A stretch of 41,661 bases of DNA. It comes from Blautia sp. (GTDB taxonomy: Bacteria; Bacillota; Clostridia; Lachnospirales; Lachnospiraceae). How positions within the stretch are numbered: the first letter of the stretch is position 1; every line of letters starts with the position of its first letter. The translations under genes and the position numbers were made by a program. Shown here piece after piece: positions 1 to 6,000 of this stretch. The notes below the pieces were generated by a model that did not search any database, was not told the origin of the DNA, and worked only from the letters and a program-made list of their open reading frames with translations. The stretch spans positions 1 to 41,661 of the forward strand of contig JAUUSJ010000018.1 of NCBI GenBank assembly GCA_030841965.1, read 5' to 3'.

Positions 1-183
1 TCTCTAAAAACGATAGAGAGTGGAGCGGTTTTTCGATATACTTAGCTTTGCCGCTGGAGCACTGTTTGAGCAGCGTAGCTGCGAGTTTGCGGGAGGCGGC
101 AAAAATCAGCGTATGTCGAAAAACCGTGGGAACGAACGTGTTTTTAGAGAGCATATCTACGAACTCTCTTTGCGTCTGTTTCC
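1..183 (+). repeat. Dispersed hairpin element, copy 1 (left end cut by window)
   Basis: The conserved core (about 12-139) matches the other copies almost base for base. The visible inner part of the left arm (1-11) pairs with 140-150. The right arm continues through 173 and ends in the family's 3' end CGTCT. The right-arm sequence 151-173 differs from the other copies, so its partner should lie just upstream of position 1. The element ends about 45 bases before the first chromate-transporter gene and points the same way, so it may sit in that gene's leader. A TATACT hexamer at 186-191 follows the element, but no -35 was found at a normal spacing. Confidence 0.9.
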
Positions 184-227
184 ATTATACTATGTATTTT
201 ATTTAAGAAAAAACAGGGAGGATAACG

Positions 228-779
228 ATGAAGAAGGGAAATATAAAGAAAGGAATTGAAATTTTTTTCTTTTTCTTTAAGATTGGATGCTTTACTTTTG
301 GCGGTGGATGGAGCATTTTGGCTCAGATGGAGCAGGAGTTTGTAGATAGGAGGCAGTGGATTACAAGAGAAGAATTAATGGATTTAACCGCAGTGGGAAG
401 GTCTCTTCCTGGAATTATGATTACCAATATTAGTATGCTGTTTGGATATACCGTAAATGGCTGGATTGGAGGTATCTGTGCAGTTGTCGGAATTGCATGT
501 CCAGCGATTATCATCCTGTCAGTTGTGACGGTATTCTATGATATATTAAAGGAAAACCCGTACTGCTACGCTGCATTAAAGGGAATTAGCTGTGCAGTGG
601 TGCCCATTATGGCAAAAGCTGTGATATCTCTTGGAAAGGATGCGCTAAAGACAAAGCTTGGATGGATTATCTGCCTGCTTTCTTTTCTGGCATTATTTTT
701 TGGTGATATTGGAAATGTATTTTTAATCTGTGTCGGTATTTTTGCCGCTATGATATGGTGGATGGGAGAAAAGTTATGA
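228..779 (+). CDS. Chromate transporter family protein, first half (ChrA N-domain type)
   Basis: This 183-residue protein is hydrophobic almost throughout and carries the CHR-family signature FGGG at residues 24-27, followed by the usual WSIL and an acidic stretch. Family members of about 180 residues are single CHR domains that work as heterodimers with a second one encoded next door, as here. Members are annotated as chromate/sulfate antiporters, but the physiological substrate in anaerobic clostridia is unknown. A GGGAGG ribosome site lies seven bases before the ATG. The stop overlaps the next gene's start (ATGA), which indicates translational coupling. Its residue 64-71 segment (GRSLPGIM) differs from the canonical TPGP motif of the partner protein, which is normal for the two halves of such pairs. 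Family assignment is firm; substrate is not. Confidence 0.88.
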   Translation: MKKGNIKKGIEIFFFFFKIGCFTFGGGWSILAQMEQEFVDRRQWITREELMDLTAVGRSLPGIMITNISMLFGYTVNGWIGGICAVVGIACPAIIILSVVTVFYDILKENPYCYAALKGISCAVVPIMAKAVISLGKDALKTKLGWIICLLSFLALFFGDIGNVFLICVGIFAAMIWWMGEKL

Positions 780-1312
780 TAATGGTAGAACTTTTTTTGG
801 TATTTGTAAAAATTGGATTCACGAGTTTTGGAGGTCTCTCCATGGTTCCGCTTATCATGGAAGAGATGCAGACTCACCAGTGGATAAGTATGGAGGATTT
901 GACAAATTTGATTGCAATTGCGGAGATGACGCCAGGACCGCTCGGGATTAATTGTGCTACTTTTGCAGGAATGAAGGCAGCAGGAATATTTGGCGGCATT
1001 GTGGCTGTATTGGGGGTACTCATGCCAGCTTTTACATTGACTTTAATAGCAGCTATTTTTCTTACTAAATTTCGAGAGAGCAGTATTATGAAAAAAATCT
1101 TATGCATCGTAAAGCCTATATGCGTGGCAATGATTTTCGTGACAATTTTTGGGCTGATGGAGCAAAATTATTTTGACGAGGGCAGTCTAAATTTCATCTG
1201 TCTTGGAATTGGAGTGCTGATGTTTTATTTATTAGGAAAGAGAAACTGGTCAATACCAAAAGTGATAGGATTATCCGCAGTGCTTGGGGTTTTATTTTTT
1301 GGAATATTATGA
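776..1312 (+). CDS. Chromate transporter family protein, second half
   Basis: This is a 178-residue single-CHR-domain membrane protein. Near the N-terminus it has SFGGLSMVPLI, and further on AEMTPGPLGINCATFAG, the two best-conserved blocks of the chromate transporter family. I chose the ATG at 776 because it overlaps the preceding stop as ATGA and has GGGAGAA upstream. An in-frame upstream ATG at 755 lies inside the previous gene and has no ribosome site. The protein probably forms one heterodimeric transporter with its neighbour in the cytoplasmic membrane. No clear rho-independent terminator follows. Confidence 0.88.
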   Translation: MIMVELFLVFVKIGFTSFGGLSMVPLIMEEMQTHQWISMEDLTNLIAIAEMTPGPLGINCATFAGMKAAGIFGGIVAVLGVLMPAFTLTLIAAIFLTKFRESSIMKKILCIVKPICVAMIFVTIFGLMEQNYFDEGSLNFICLGIGVLMFYLLGKRNWSIPKVIGLSAVLGVLFFGIL

Positions 1313-1449
1313 TGAAAGCATCAAATGATTAGAATTTGGATTATGATTGAATTTTTCACGACCAAAATATCCAGTAATTAGAATTTTAGATGATATGATT
1401 GTCTTACTAAAAACCATTTCTTAAGGTAGATATAAAAAAATTTTCGATT
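1313..1449. other. Intergenic stretch between the chromate pair and the citrate lyase promoter
   Basis: There is no gene here. The only structure I see is a loose direct repeat: ATTAGAATTT followed by ATGATTG occurs near 1329-1350 and again near 1379-1401, about 50 bases apart. It may be an upstream binding site for the citrate promoter, or simply AT-rich chance similarity. No convincing terminator for the chromate pair is visible. Confidence 0.35.
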
Positions 1450-1504
1450 CTTAATAAATATTAAGAAAACTACTATGTATTCTGTAAGGTTTCCCTTGTA
1501 TGAT
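1450..1504 (+). promoter_or_regulatory. citDEF promoter with operator shared with the citrate transporter
   Basis: CTTAATAAATATTAAG at 1450-1465 can be read as a dyad or as direct 6-mers TTAATA and TTAAGA ten bases apart, the layout bound by OmpR/PhoB-type regulators. GTAAGGTTT follows at 1484 and a -10-like TATGAT at 1499-1504. The same three blocks, in the same order and almost the same spacing, precede the CitMHS gene at 8187-8240. There is no good -35, which fits an activator-dependent promoter. The binding protein is inferred to be a local response regulator; the sequence does not prove this. Confidence 0.62.
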
Positions 1505-1548
1505 AAAACCATCACATAGGAAAGCAGAGAATGCAAGGAGGAATGAAA

Positions 1549-1848
1549 ATGGAAATTTTAAAACCTGCCGTTGCTGGCACATTAGAATCAAGTGATTGCC
1601 AAGTTATGGTACAGCCGGGAAATGGAGAAATTGAGTTTGAGTTGGAAAGTGCTGTTTTGAATCAGTTCGGAAACCAGATTAAAAAAGTTGTACTAGACAC
1701 ATTAGAAAATTTAGATGTAAATAATATAAAAATTTCAGTTGTAGATAAGGGAGCATTAGATTGCACGATTCGAGCTCGCGTGGAAGGAGCCATTTATCGC
1801 TCAGTTGGACAGATGGAAAATTTGCCATGGGGAGGTGCGATTCAATAA
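1549..1848 (+). CDS. citD: Citrate lyase acyl carrier protein (gamma subunit)
   Basis: This 99-residue protein is the usual length for CitD. It begins MEILKPAVAGTLESSD. Ser14 in that block is the residue that carries the 2'-(5''-phosphoribosyl)-3'-dephospho-CoA group in characterised CitD. The later DKGALDCTIRAR block is also diagnostic. I chose ATG 1549 because AGGAGG at 1536-1541 lies seven bases upstream; ATGs at 1543 and 1531 are in frame but overlap or precede that site. CitD swings acetyl and citryl thioesters between the alpha and beta subunits. Its stop overlaps the citE start (TAATG). No citX or citG gene for making and attaching the prosthetic group is visible in this window. Confidence 0.95.
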   Translation: MEILKPAVAGTLESSDCQVMVQPGNGEIEFELESAVLNQFGNQIKKVVLDTLENLDVNNIKISVVDKGALDCTIRARVEGAIYRSVGQMENLPWGGAIQ

Positions 1849-2750
1849 TGAATAATCCAAATAAAAAAAGACTTAGAAGAACAATGATGTTTTTAAACGC
1901 ACAAAAGCCAGGCTTAATTAAAGACCCTTATATTTATAAGCCAGATTCCATTATGCTGGACTTGGAGGATGCAGTGGCGGAGAACCAGAAGGATGTGGCG
2001 AGATTTTCTCTCTATCATGCATTACAGACAATTAATTATCGTGGAATTGAGAGAGTAGTTCGTATTAATGCGTTGGATACACCTTATTGGAGGGAGGATA
2101 TTCGATGTGCGGTGGCTGGAGGATGTGATTCTATCCGTATTCCAAAGACAGAATGCCCAGGTGATGTAAAAATCGTGGAGGAAGCTGTCATGGAGGCGGA
2201 AAAAGAGTTTCATCGCCCGGAGGGAAGCGTTCTTATTATGGCGGCAATTGAGTCGGCGAGAGGAGTGATGAAGGCTCTTGATATCTGTGAGGCTTCCGAG
2301 AGACTATTTGGTATCGCTCTATCAGGTGGAGATTATACAAAAGATTTACAGACACATATCACGGGAACTGGTATTGAGCTTATGGGTGCGAGACAAAATA
2401 TGGTGATTGCAGCTCGAGCAGCGGGAGTGCAGTGTTTTGACACAGTCTATACAGACCTTGACAATATGGAGGGATTTAAAAAAGATGTGGAGACTATCCA
2501 TCTGATGGGATTTGACGGAAAGTCCATTATTAATCCAAGACAGATTCATATCGTGCATGAAATATTTACTCCTTCTAAAAAAGAGATTATTTTTGCAGAG
2601 AAAGTTGTCAGAGAGATTGATGATAAAAAAGCAAAGGGAATTGGTGTATTTACGGTAGACGGAAAGATGATTGATATTGCCTTTTATGACGGAGCGAAGA
2701 GAATCATTGAATTGGCAAAGGCTTCAGGTGTGTATAAGGGGGATTTATAA
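1848..2750 (+). CDS. citE: Citrate lyase beta subunit (citryl-CoA lyase)
   Basis: The 300-residue protein is a CitE/HpcH-type TIM-barrel lyase. It splits the citryl thioester of CitD into oxaloacetate and acetyl-CitD. It shows the N-terminal RRTMMFLNAQKPG block, the PDSIMLDLEDAVAENQK block (acidic Mg2+-binding region) and GFDGKSIINPRQI near residue 220. Length equals typical CitE. The start at 1848 overlaps the citD stop by one base, with GGGGAGG inside the end of citD acting as ribosome site. An in-frame ATG at 1761 lies within citD and was rejected. It works with CitD and CitF as one cytoplasmic complex in citrate fermentation. Confidence 0.96.
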   Translation: MNNPNKKRLRRTMMFLNAQKPGLIKDPYIYKPDSIMLDLEDAVAENQKDVARFSLYHALQTINYRGIERVVRINALDTPYWREDIRCAVAGGCDSIRIPKTECPGDVKIVEEAVMEAEKEFHRPEGSVLIMAAIESARGVMKALDICEASERLFGIALSGGDYTKDLQTHITGTGIELMGARQNMVIAARAAGVQCFDTVYTDLDNMEGFKKDVETIHLMGFDGKSIINPRQIHIVHEIFTPSKKEIIFAEKVVREIDDKKAKGIGVFTVDGKMIDIAFYDGAKRIIELAKASGVYKGDL

Positions 2751-2751
2751 G

Positions 2752-4320
2752 ATGATTAATGCAGTAGGAAGAGATATCCCAGAAGAAATTTTGGAGATGA
2801 CAGGAAAAGAAGTATTTCAGGGAATTAATTATAAAGAGGGATTTGAGTTTGAAAAGCATGGTCCGATTACAAAGGCGGTGATGGACCATAATACAAGCAA
2901 GATGGTTGACTCGATACAGGAGGCACTTATAAAATGTGGAGCACATGACGGAATGACACTTGGTTTTCACCATCATTTCCGCGAGGGAGATTTGGTTGTA
3001 AATATGGTGATGCAGGAAGTGCATAAGATGGGATTTAAAGATATCACAATCTGTGCGAGTTCTCTTGGAAAGGCGCATGATGCTTTAGTTCCAATGATTG
3101 AGGATGGAACGATTACCAATATAGAATCCTCTGGAGTGAGAGGAAAAATTGGTGAGGCTATCTCTAAGGGAAAATTAAAGGGACTTGCGACGATGCGCTC
3201 TCACGGTGGTCGTGTTCGTGCTCTTCAGACGGGTGAGACGATTATAGATATTTCTTTTATCGGAAGTCCAACTTGTGATGACTATGGAAACTGCCGTGCC
3301 ATCGGAGGAAAGAGTGATTGTGGTGTGCTCTCGTATTCTTTTGCAGATGGAAACCATGCCAATAAGGTTGTTGCGGTGACAGACTGTCTCGTGGACTTTC
3401 CAAATTATCCAGCGCATATTGCGGGGACAAAGGTTGACTATGTCTGTGTCGTAGACCAGATTGGTATTCCATCCAAGATTGCGACAGGAGCGGCAAAGCC
3501 GACAAAAGATATGAGAAAGCTGATGATGGCAGATTACTGTACAAAATTTGTAGTAAATGCGCCTTATTTTAAGGACGGATTTTCCTATCAGACAGGAGTC
3601 GGTGGAGCATCTATCGCATCGGCGTACTCTCTGGCCGAGGTTATGAGAGAGCGAGGCATTAAGATGGGATTTGCGGTAGGCGGAATGACAAAGGCTATGA
3701 CAGATATGTTGGATGAGGGACTCGTTGGATGTCTACTGGATACGCAGGCATTTGACCTTGATGCCGTAAATAATATTATTCGTCCAAAGCATTTTAGAAT
3801 CAGCGCCGGTGCTTATGCAAATCCGTTTAATAAGGGAGCGTTTGTAAATAAACTGGACTATGTCGTGCTTGCGGCACTTGAGGTGGATGTGAACTTTAAT
3901 GTAAATGTAGTAGTAGGCTCAGATGGAATGATTACTGGAGCACAGGGCGGACATCCAGATGCGGCGGCAGGTGCGAAATGTACCATTGTGATTTGTCCAC
4001 TTATCCAGGGAAGAATTCCAGCTATCTGTACAAATGTTACGACAGTCACAACACCGGGAGAGTCTGTGGATGTCGTTGTCACAGATTACGGTGTGGCGAT
4101 TAATCCAGCTCGTCAGGATTTGATTGAGGCGATGAAAGATGTGGAGGGAATTCCATTTTGCACGATTGAGGAGCTTCGAGATATGGCGTACGCAATTACA
4201 GGAGAGCCAGAGCAAGTAGAGTTTGGAGAGAGAATTGTCGGGATTATTGAGAGCCGCGATGGCACGATTATGGATGTAGTGAGAGAGATTAAGCCTTATC
4301 AATTTGCGGATGAAAAGTAA
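2752..4320 (+). CDS. citF: Citrate lyase alpha subunit (citrate CoA-transferase)
   Basis: The 522-residue protein matches CitF in length and start (MINAVGRDIPEEI). CitF exchanges the acetyl group on CitD for citrate, forming citryl-CitD and acetate. Recognisable family blocks include the early HHHFREGD, SHGGRVRALQTGE and the glycine-rich GGHPDAAAGAKCT late in the protein. The start one base after the citE stop has AAGGGGG upstream. It is the last gene of citDEF and is followed by a good terminator at 4341-4387. The operon lacks citC, citX and citG, so ligase and prosthetic-group functions must be encoded elsewhere or lie outside this window. Confidence 0.96.
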   Translation: MINAVGRDIPEEILEMTGKEVFQGINYKEGFEFEKHGPITKAVMDHNTSKMVDSIQEALIKCGAHDGMTLGFHHHFREGDLVVNMVMQEVHKMGFKDITICASSLGKAHDALVPMIEDGTITNIESSGVRGKIGEAISKGKLKGLATMRSHGGRVRALQTGETIIDISFIGSPTCDDYGNCRAIGGKSDCGVLSYSFADGNHANKVVAVTDCLVDFPNYPAHIAGTKVDYVCVVDQIGIPSKIATGAAKPTKDMRKLMMADYCTKFVVNAPYFKDGFSYQTGVGGASIASAYSLAEVMRERGIKMGFAVGGMTKAMTDMLDEGLVGCLLDTQAFDLDAVNNIIRPKHFRISAGAYANPFNKGAFVNKLDYVVLAALEVDVNFNVNVVVGSDGMITGAQGGHPDAAAGAKCTIVICPLIQGRIPAICTNVTTVTTPGESVDVVVTDYGVAINPARQDLIEAMKDVEGIPFCTIEELRDMAYAITGEPEQVEFGERIVGIIESRDGTIMDVVREIKPYQFADEK

Positions 4321-4340
4321 AGGTGGAGGATTTATAGGGG

Positions 4341-4387
4341 TAGCTGTTATCTTAGGAGGAATTTTGGAAGATGGCAGCTATTTTTTT
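4341..4387 (+). terminator. Rho-independent terminator of citDEF
   Basis: TAGCTGTTATCTT (4341-4353) pairs with AAGATGGCAGCTA (4368-4380) over 13 positions with two G-U pairs, and a run of seven T follows. It begins 20 bases after the citF stop. Confidence 0.85.
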
Positions 4388-4401
4388 AAAAATGAATGGA
4401 A

Positions 4402-4620
4402 GGAGACGCGAAGAGAGTCCGTCGATATGTCCTCCAAAAACACGTTCGTTCCCACGGTTTTTCGACATACGCTGATTTTTGCCGCCTCCCGCAAACTCGC
4501 GCCTTTGGCGCTCAGACAGTGCTCCAGCGGCAAAGCTAAGTATATCGAAAAACCGCTCCACTCTCTATCGTTTTTGGAGGACATATCGACGGACTCTCTT
4601 CGCTGTGTATTGGCAAAACG
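4402..4620 (-). repeat. Dispersed hairpin element, copy 2
   Basis: This is a complete copy on the minus strand. The arms at 4408-4441 and 4570-4603 are complementary at 34 of 34 positions. Compared with copy 3, the arms differ at two positions and both changes are compensated in the partner arm. The apical hairpin is GCGCC-AAA-GGCGC where copies 1 and 3 have GCAGC-GTA-GCTGC. The conserved 5' flank GCCAATACACAG lies at the right end (4604-4615). Beyond it, 4621-4668 carries an extra module (small hairpin plus AT-rich stretch) that is also seen at 5559-5624. The element lies just after the citF terminator and upstream of the response-regulator promoter. Confidence 0.95.
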
Positions 4621-4722
4621 TTATAAAATTCTTTTTTTATAAGGAAAACTACTACATAGTTTTCATGTGAATTTTTTGCTTTTTGTTTATAAAATTTTAT
4701 GCTATCCATAACGAAGTTGAAG

Positions 4723-4752
4723 TTGACTTCCCCTCCAAATGCGATATATAAT
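4723..4752 (+). promoter_or_regulatory. Promoter of the OmpR-type response regulator
   Basis: TTGACT at 4723-4728, an 18-base spacer and TATAAT at 4747-4752 make a near-consensus vegetative promoter 60 bases before the gene. A short TTTTAAGAAAA just downstream of the -10 resembles half of the citrate operator, so autoregulation is possible but weakly supported. Confidence 0.65.
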
Positions 4753-4812
4753 ATTTTAAGAAAATACAAAATTTCACTATGATATCACTATCCAAATATA
4801 TAGGAGGAAGCT

Positions 4813-5499
4813 ATGTCCGATAAAATACTCATTGTAGATGATGATATTGCCATCTGCAAATTATTAGATAAAGTCATGAAAAGTAATGAATTAGAGACCA
4901 CAATTGCTACGAGCGGAAGTCAAGCATTGGAAATTTTAAAAGATAATATCTTTGATGTCATCCTAATTGACATTATGTTGGGTGATATGGAGGGCTTTGA
5001 GGTAATCAAAAAGGTACGCAGTCAAGGTATTTCCACTCCTATTATGATTGTCAGTGGAAGAACCGAAGACTATGATTCTTTATATGGTCTATCCATCGGA
5101 GCAGATGACTATATCACTAAGCCGTTTCGCCCCGTTATTCTTGGTGCCAAAGTAAAAGCACTTATCCGCCGCAATAAAAATATGGTGCTAGAAAACTCCA
5201 GTATTGTAGAATGCGGACCGTTCTCCTATAATACCTCTACTATGCGATTTTACAAAAATGGAAATGAGATTGAACTCTCTTCCAAGGAGGGAATCCTCAT
5301 GCTCCTTTTCATGCAGCATCCTCAACAAGTGTTTACAAAAGATATGATTTATGAGCATGTCTGGGGAAATACAATCGCTGTTGATGATAATGCCATCATG
5401 GTTTATATCAATCGTCTCCGAGGTAAAATTGAGGAAAACCGCCAAAAACCTGCACATATCATTACTGTGAGAGGACTAGGATATCGCTTTGTTCCATAA
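4813..5499 (+). CDS. OmpR/PhoB-family response regulator
   Basis: The 228-residue protein has an N-terminal receiver domain (acidic VDDD at 8-11, phospho-acceptor Asp53 in LIDIML, TKPF near 103) and a C-terminal winged-helix DNA-binding domain ending in the usual GLGYRFVP. AGGAGG lies upstream of the ATG. It is a single-gene unit with its own promoter, and no OmpR-type partner kinase is adjacent. The nearest kinase, at 6001, carries its own receiver domain. Its place between citDEF and the citrate transporter, together with the 10-base-period direct repeats in both cit promoters, makes it my first candidate for the cit activator; this is inference. The gene is bracketed by inverted copies of the dispersed element (4402-4668 and 5559-5897). 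Confidence 0.9.
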   Translation: MSDKILIVDDDIAICKLLDKVMKSNELETTIATSGSQALEILKDNIFDVILIDIMLGDMEGFEVIKKVRSQGISTPIMIVSGRTEDYDSLYGLSIGADDYITKPFRPVILGAKVKALIRRNKNMVLENSSIVECGPFSYNTSTMRFYKNGNEIELSSKEGILMLLFMQHPQQVFTKDMIYEHVWGNTIAVDDNAIMVYINRLRGKIEENRQKPAHIITVRGLGYRFVP

Positions 5500-5558
5500 A
5501 GTATTCCCAGCATTGATAGCATAAAATCTTTGTAAGCAAAAAGCGAAAAGTCTACATT

Positions 5559-5647
5559 GAAACTGTGTAACAGTTTTCTTTATAAAAAAAGAATTTTATA
5601 AGGATTTTATAATGTTTTGCTAATACACAGTGAAGAGAGTCTTGCGA
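5559..5647 (+). repeat. 5' fragment of the dispersed element with upstream module
   Basis: This stretch is the inverted counterpart of 4598-4668. It has a small hairpin (AAACTG-tgtaa-CAGTTT here, AAAACTA-tgtag-TAGTTTT by copy 2), then an AT-rich stretch containing AAAAAAAGAATTTTATAA, then TTTTGCTAATACACAG and the start of the left arm. There the copy stops. An extra GATTTTATAA is inserted relative to copy 2. A complete copy starts 35 bases later. The loop-flanking bases of the small hairpin change in pairs between the two occurrences. The hairpin plus TTTTCTTTAT could also terminate the response-regulator transcript. Confidence 0.75.
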
Positions 5648-5681
5648 AAATGTTTGTCTAAAAAAGGAGAAGAAGAAAGTT

Positions 5682-5897
5682 TTGCCGATACACAGCGAAG
5701 AGAGTCCGTTGATATATCCTCCAAAAACGATAGAGAGTGGAGCGGTTTTTCGATATACTTAGCTTTGCCGCTGGAGCACTGTTTGAGCAGCGTAGCTGCG
5801 AGTTTGCGGGAGGCGGCAAAAATCAGCGTATGTCGAAAAACCGTGGGAACGAACGTGTTTTTGGAGGATATATCAACGGACTCTCTTCGCGTCTACC
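5682..5897 (+). repeat. Dispersed hairpin element, copy 3 (reference copy)
   Basis: This is a complete copy. Arms 5695-5728 and 5857-5890 are complementary at 34 of 34 positions. Nested inside are a 16-base stem (5743-5758 with 5828-5843, one U-G pair), an 8-base stem (TTTGCCGC 5764-5771 with 5813-5820) and an apical hairpin (GCAGC 5787-5791 with GCTGC 5795-5799). The purine-rich strands between the outer and middle stems (GATAGAGAGTGGAG and GTGGGAACGAACG) are identical in all full copies. Flanks are GCCGATACACAG on the left and CGTCTACCCC on the right. It ends about 105 bases before the sensor-kinase gene. Confidence 0.95.
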
Positions 5898-6000
5898 CCC
5901 AATTCCCTTTTCTCATCTGCCCCACCACAGCAATGATTCAACCAACAAAAATTTTATATACGGATAATTTTGAAAAATAGAGAAACAAAAGAGGTAATAT

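Noticed and set aside
186..191. Promoter for the chromate pair at TATACT just after element copy 1
   Set aside because: There is no -35-like hexamer 16-19 bases upstream; the region there is the element arm. I mention the hexamer but do not call a promoter.
20..259. A conserved small protein starting MERFFDILSFAAGAL, present in every copy of the dispersed element
   Set aside because: The frame starts at GTG without a proper ribosome site. The amino-acid differences fall where the apical stem changes in pairs, the frames end in unrelated flanking DNA, and copies lie on either strand. Conservation is explained by the nucleotide structure.
4304..4642. 112-codon frame overlapping the end of citF and element copy 2
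   Set aside because: It overlaps citF and then translates the terminator and repeat. It has no ribosome site and no family features.
5682..5897. Retron-type msr/msd RNA, because of complementary variable ends around a folded core
   Set aside because: No reverse transcriptase gene is present near any copy, and the many copies without a partner gene do not fit a retron. I keep only the formal similarity.
4402..5897. Composite transposon carrying the response regulator
   Set aside because: No transposase gene is visible, and target-site duplications could not be seen around the outer ends. Inverted flanks alone do not show mobility.
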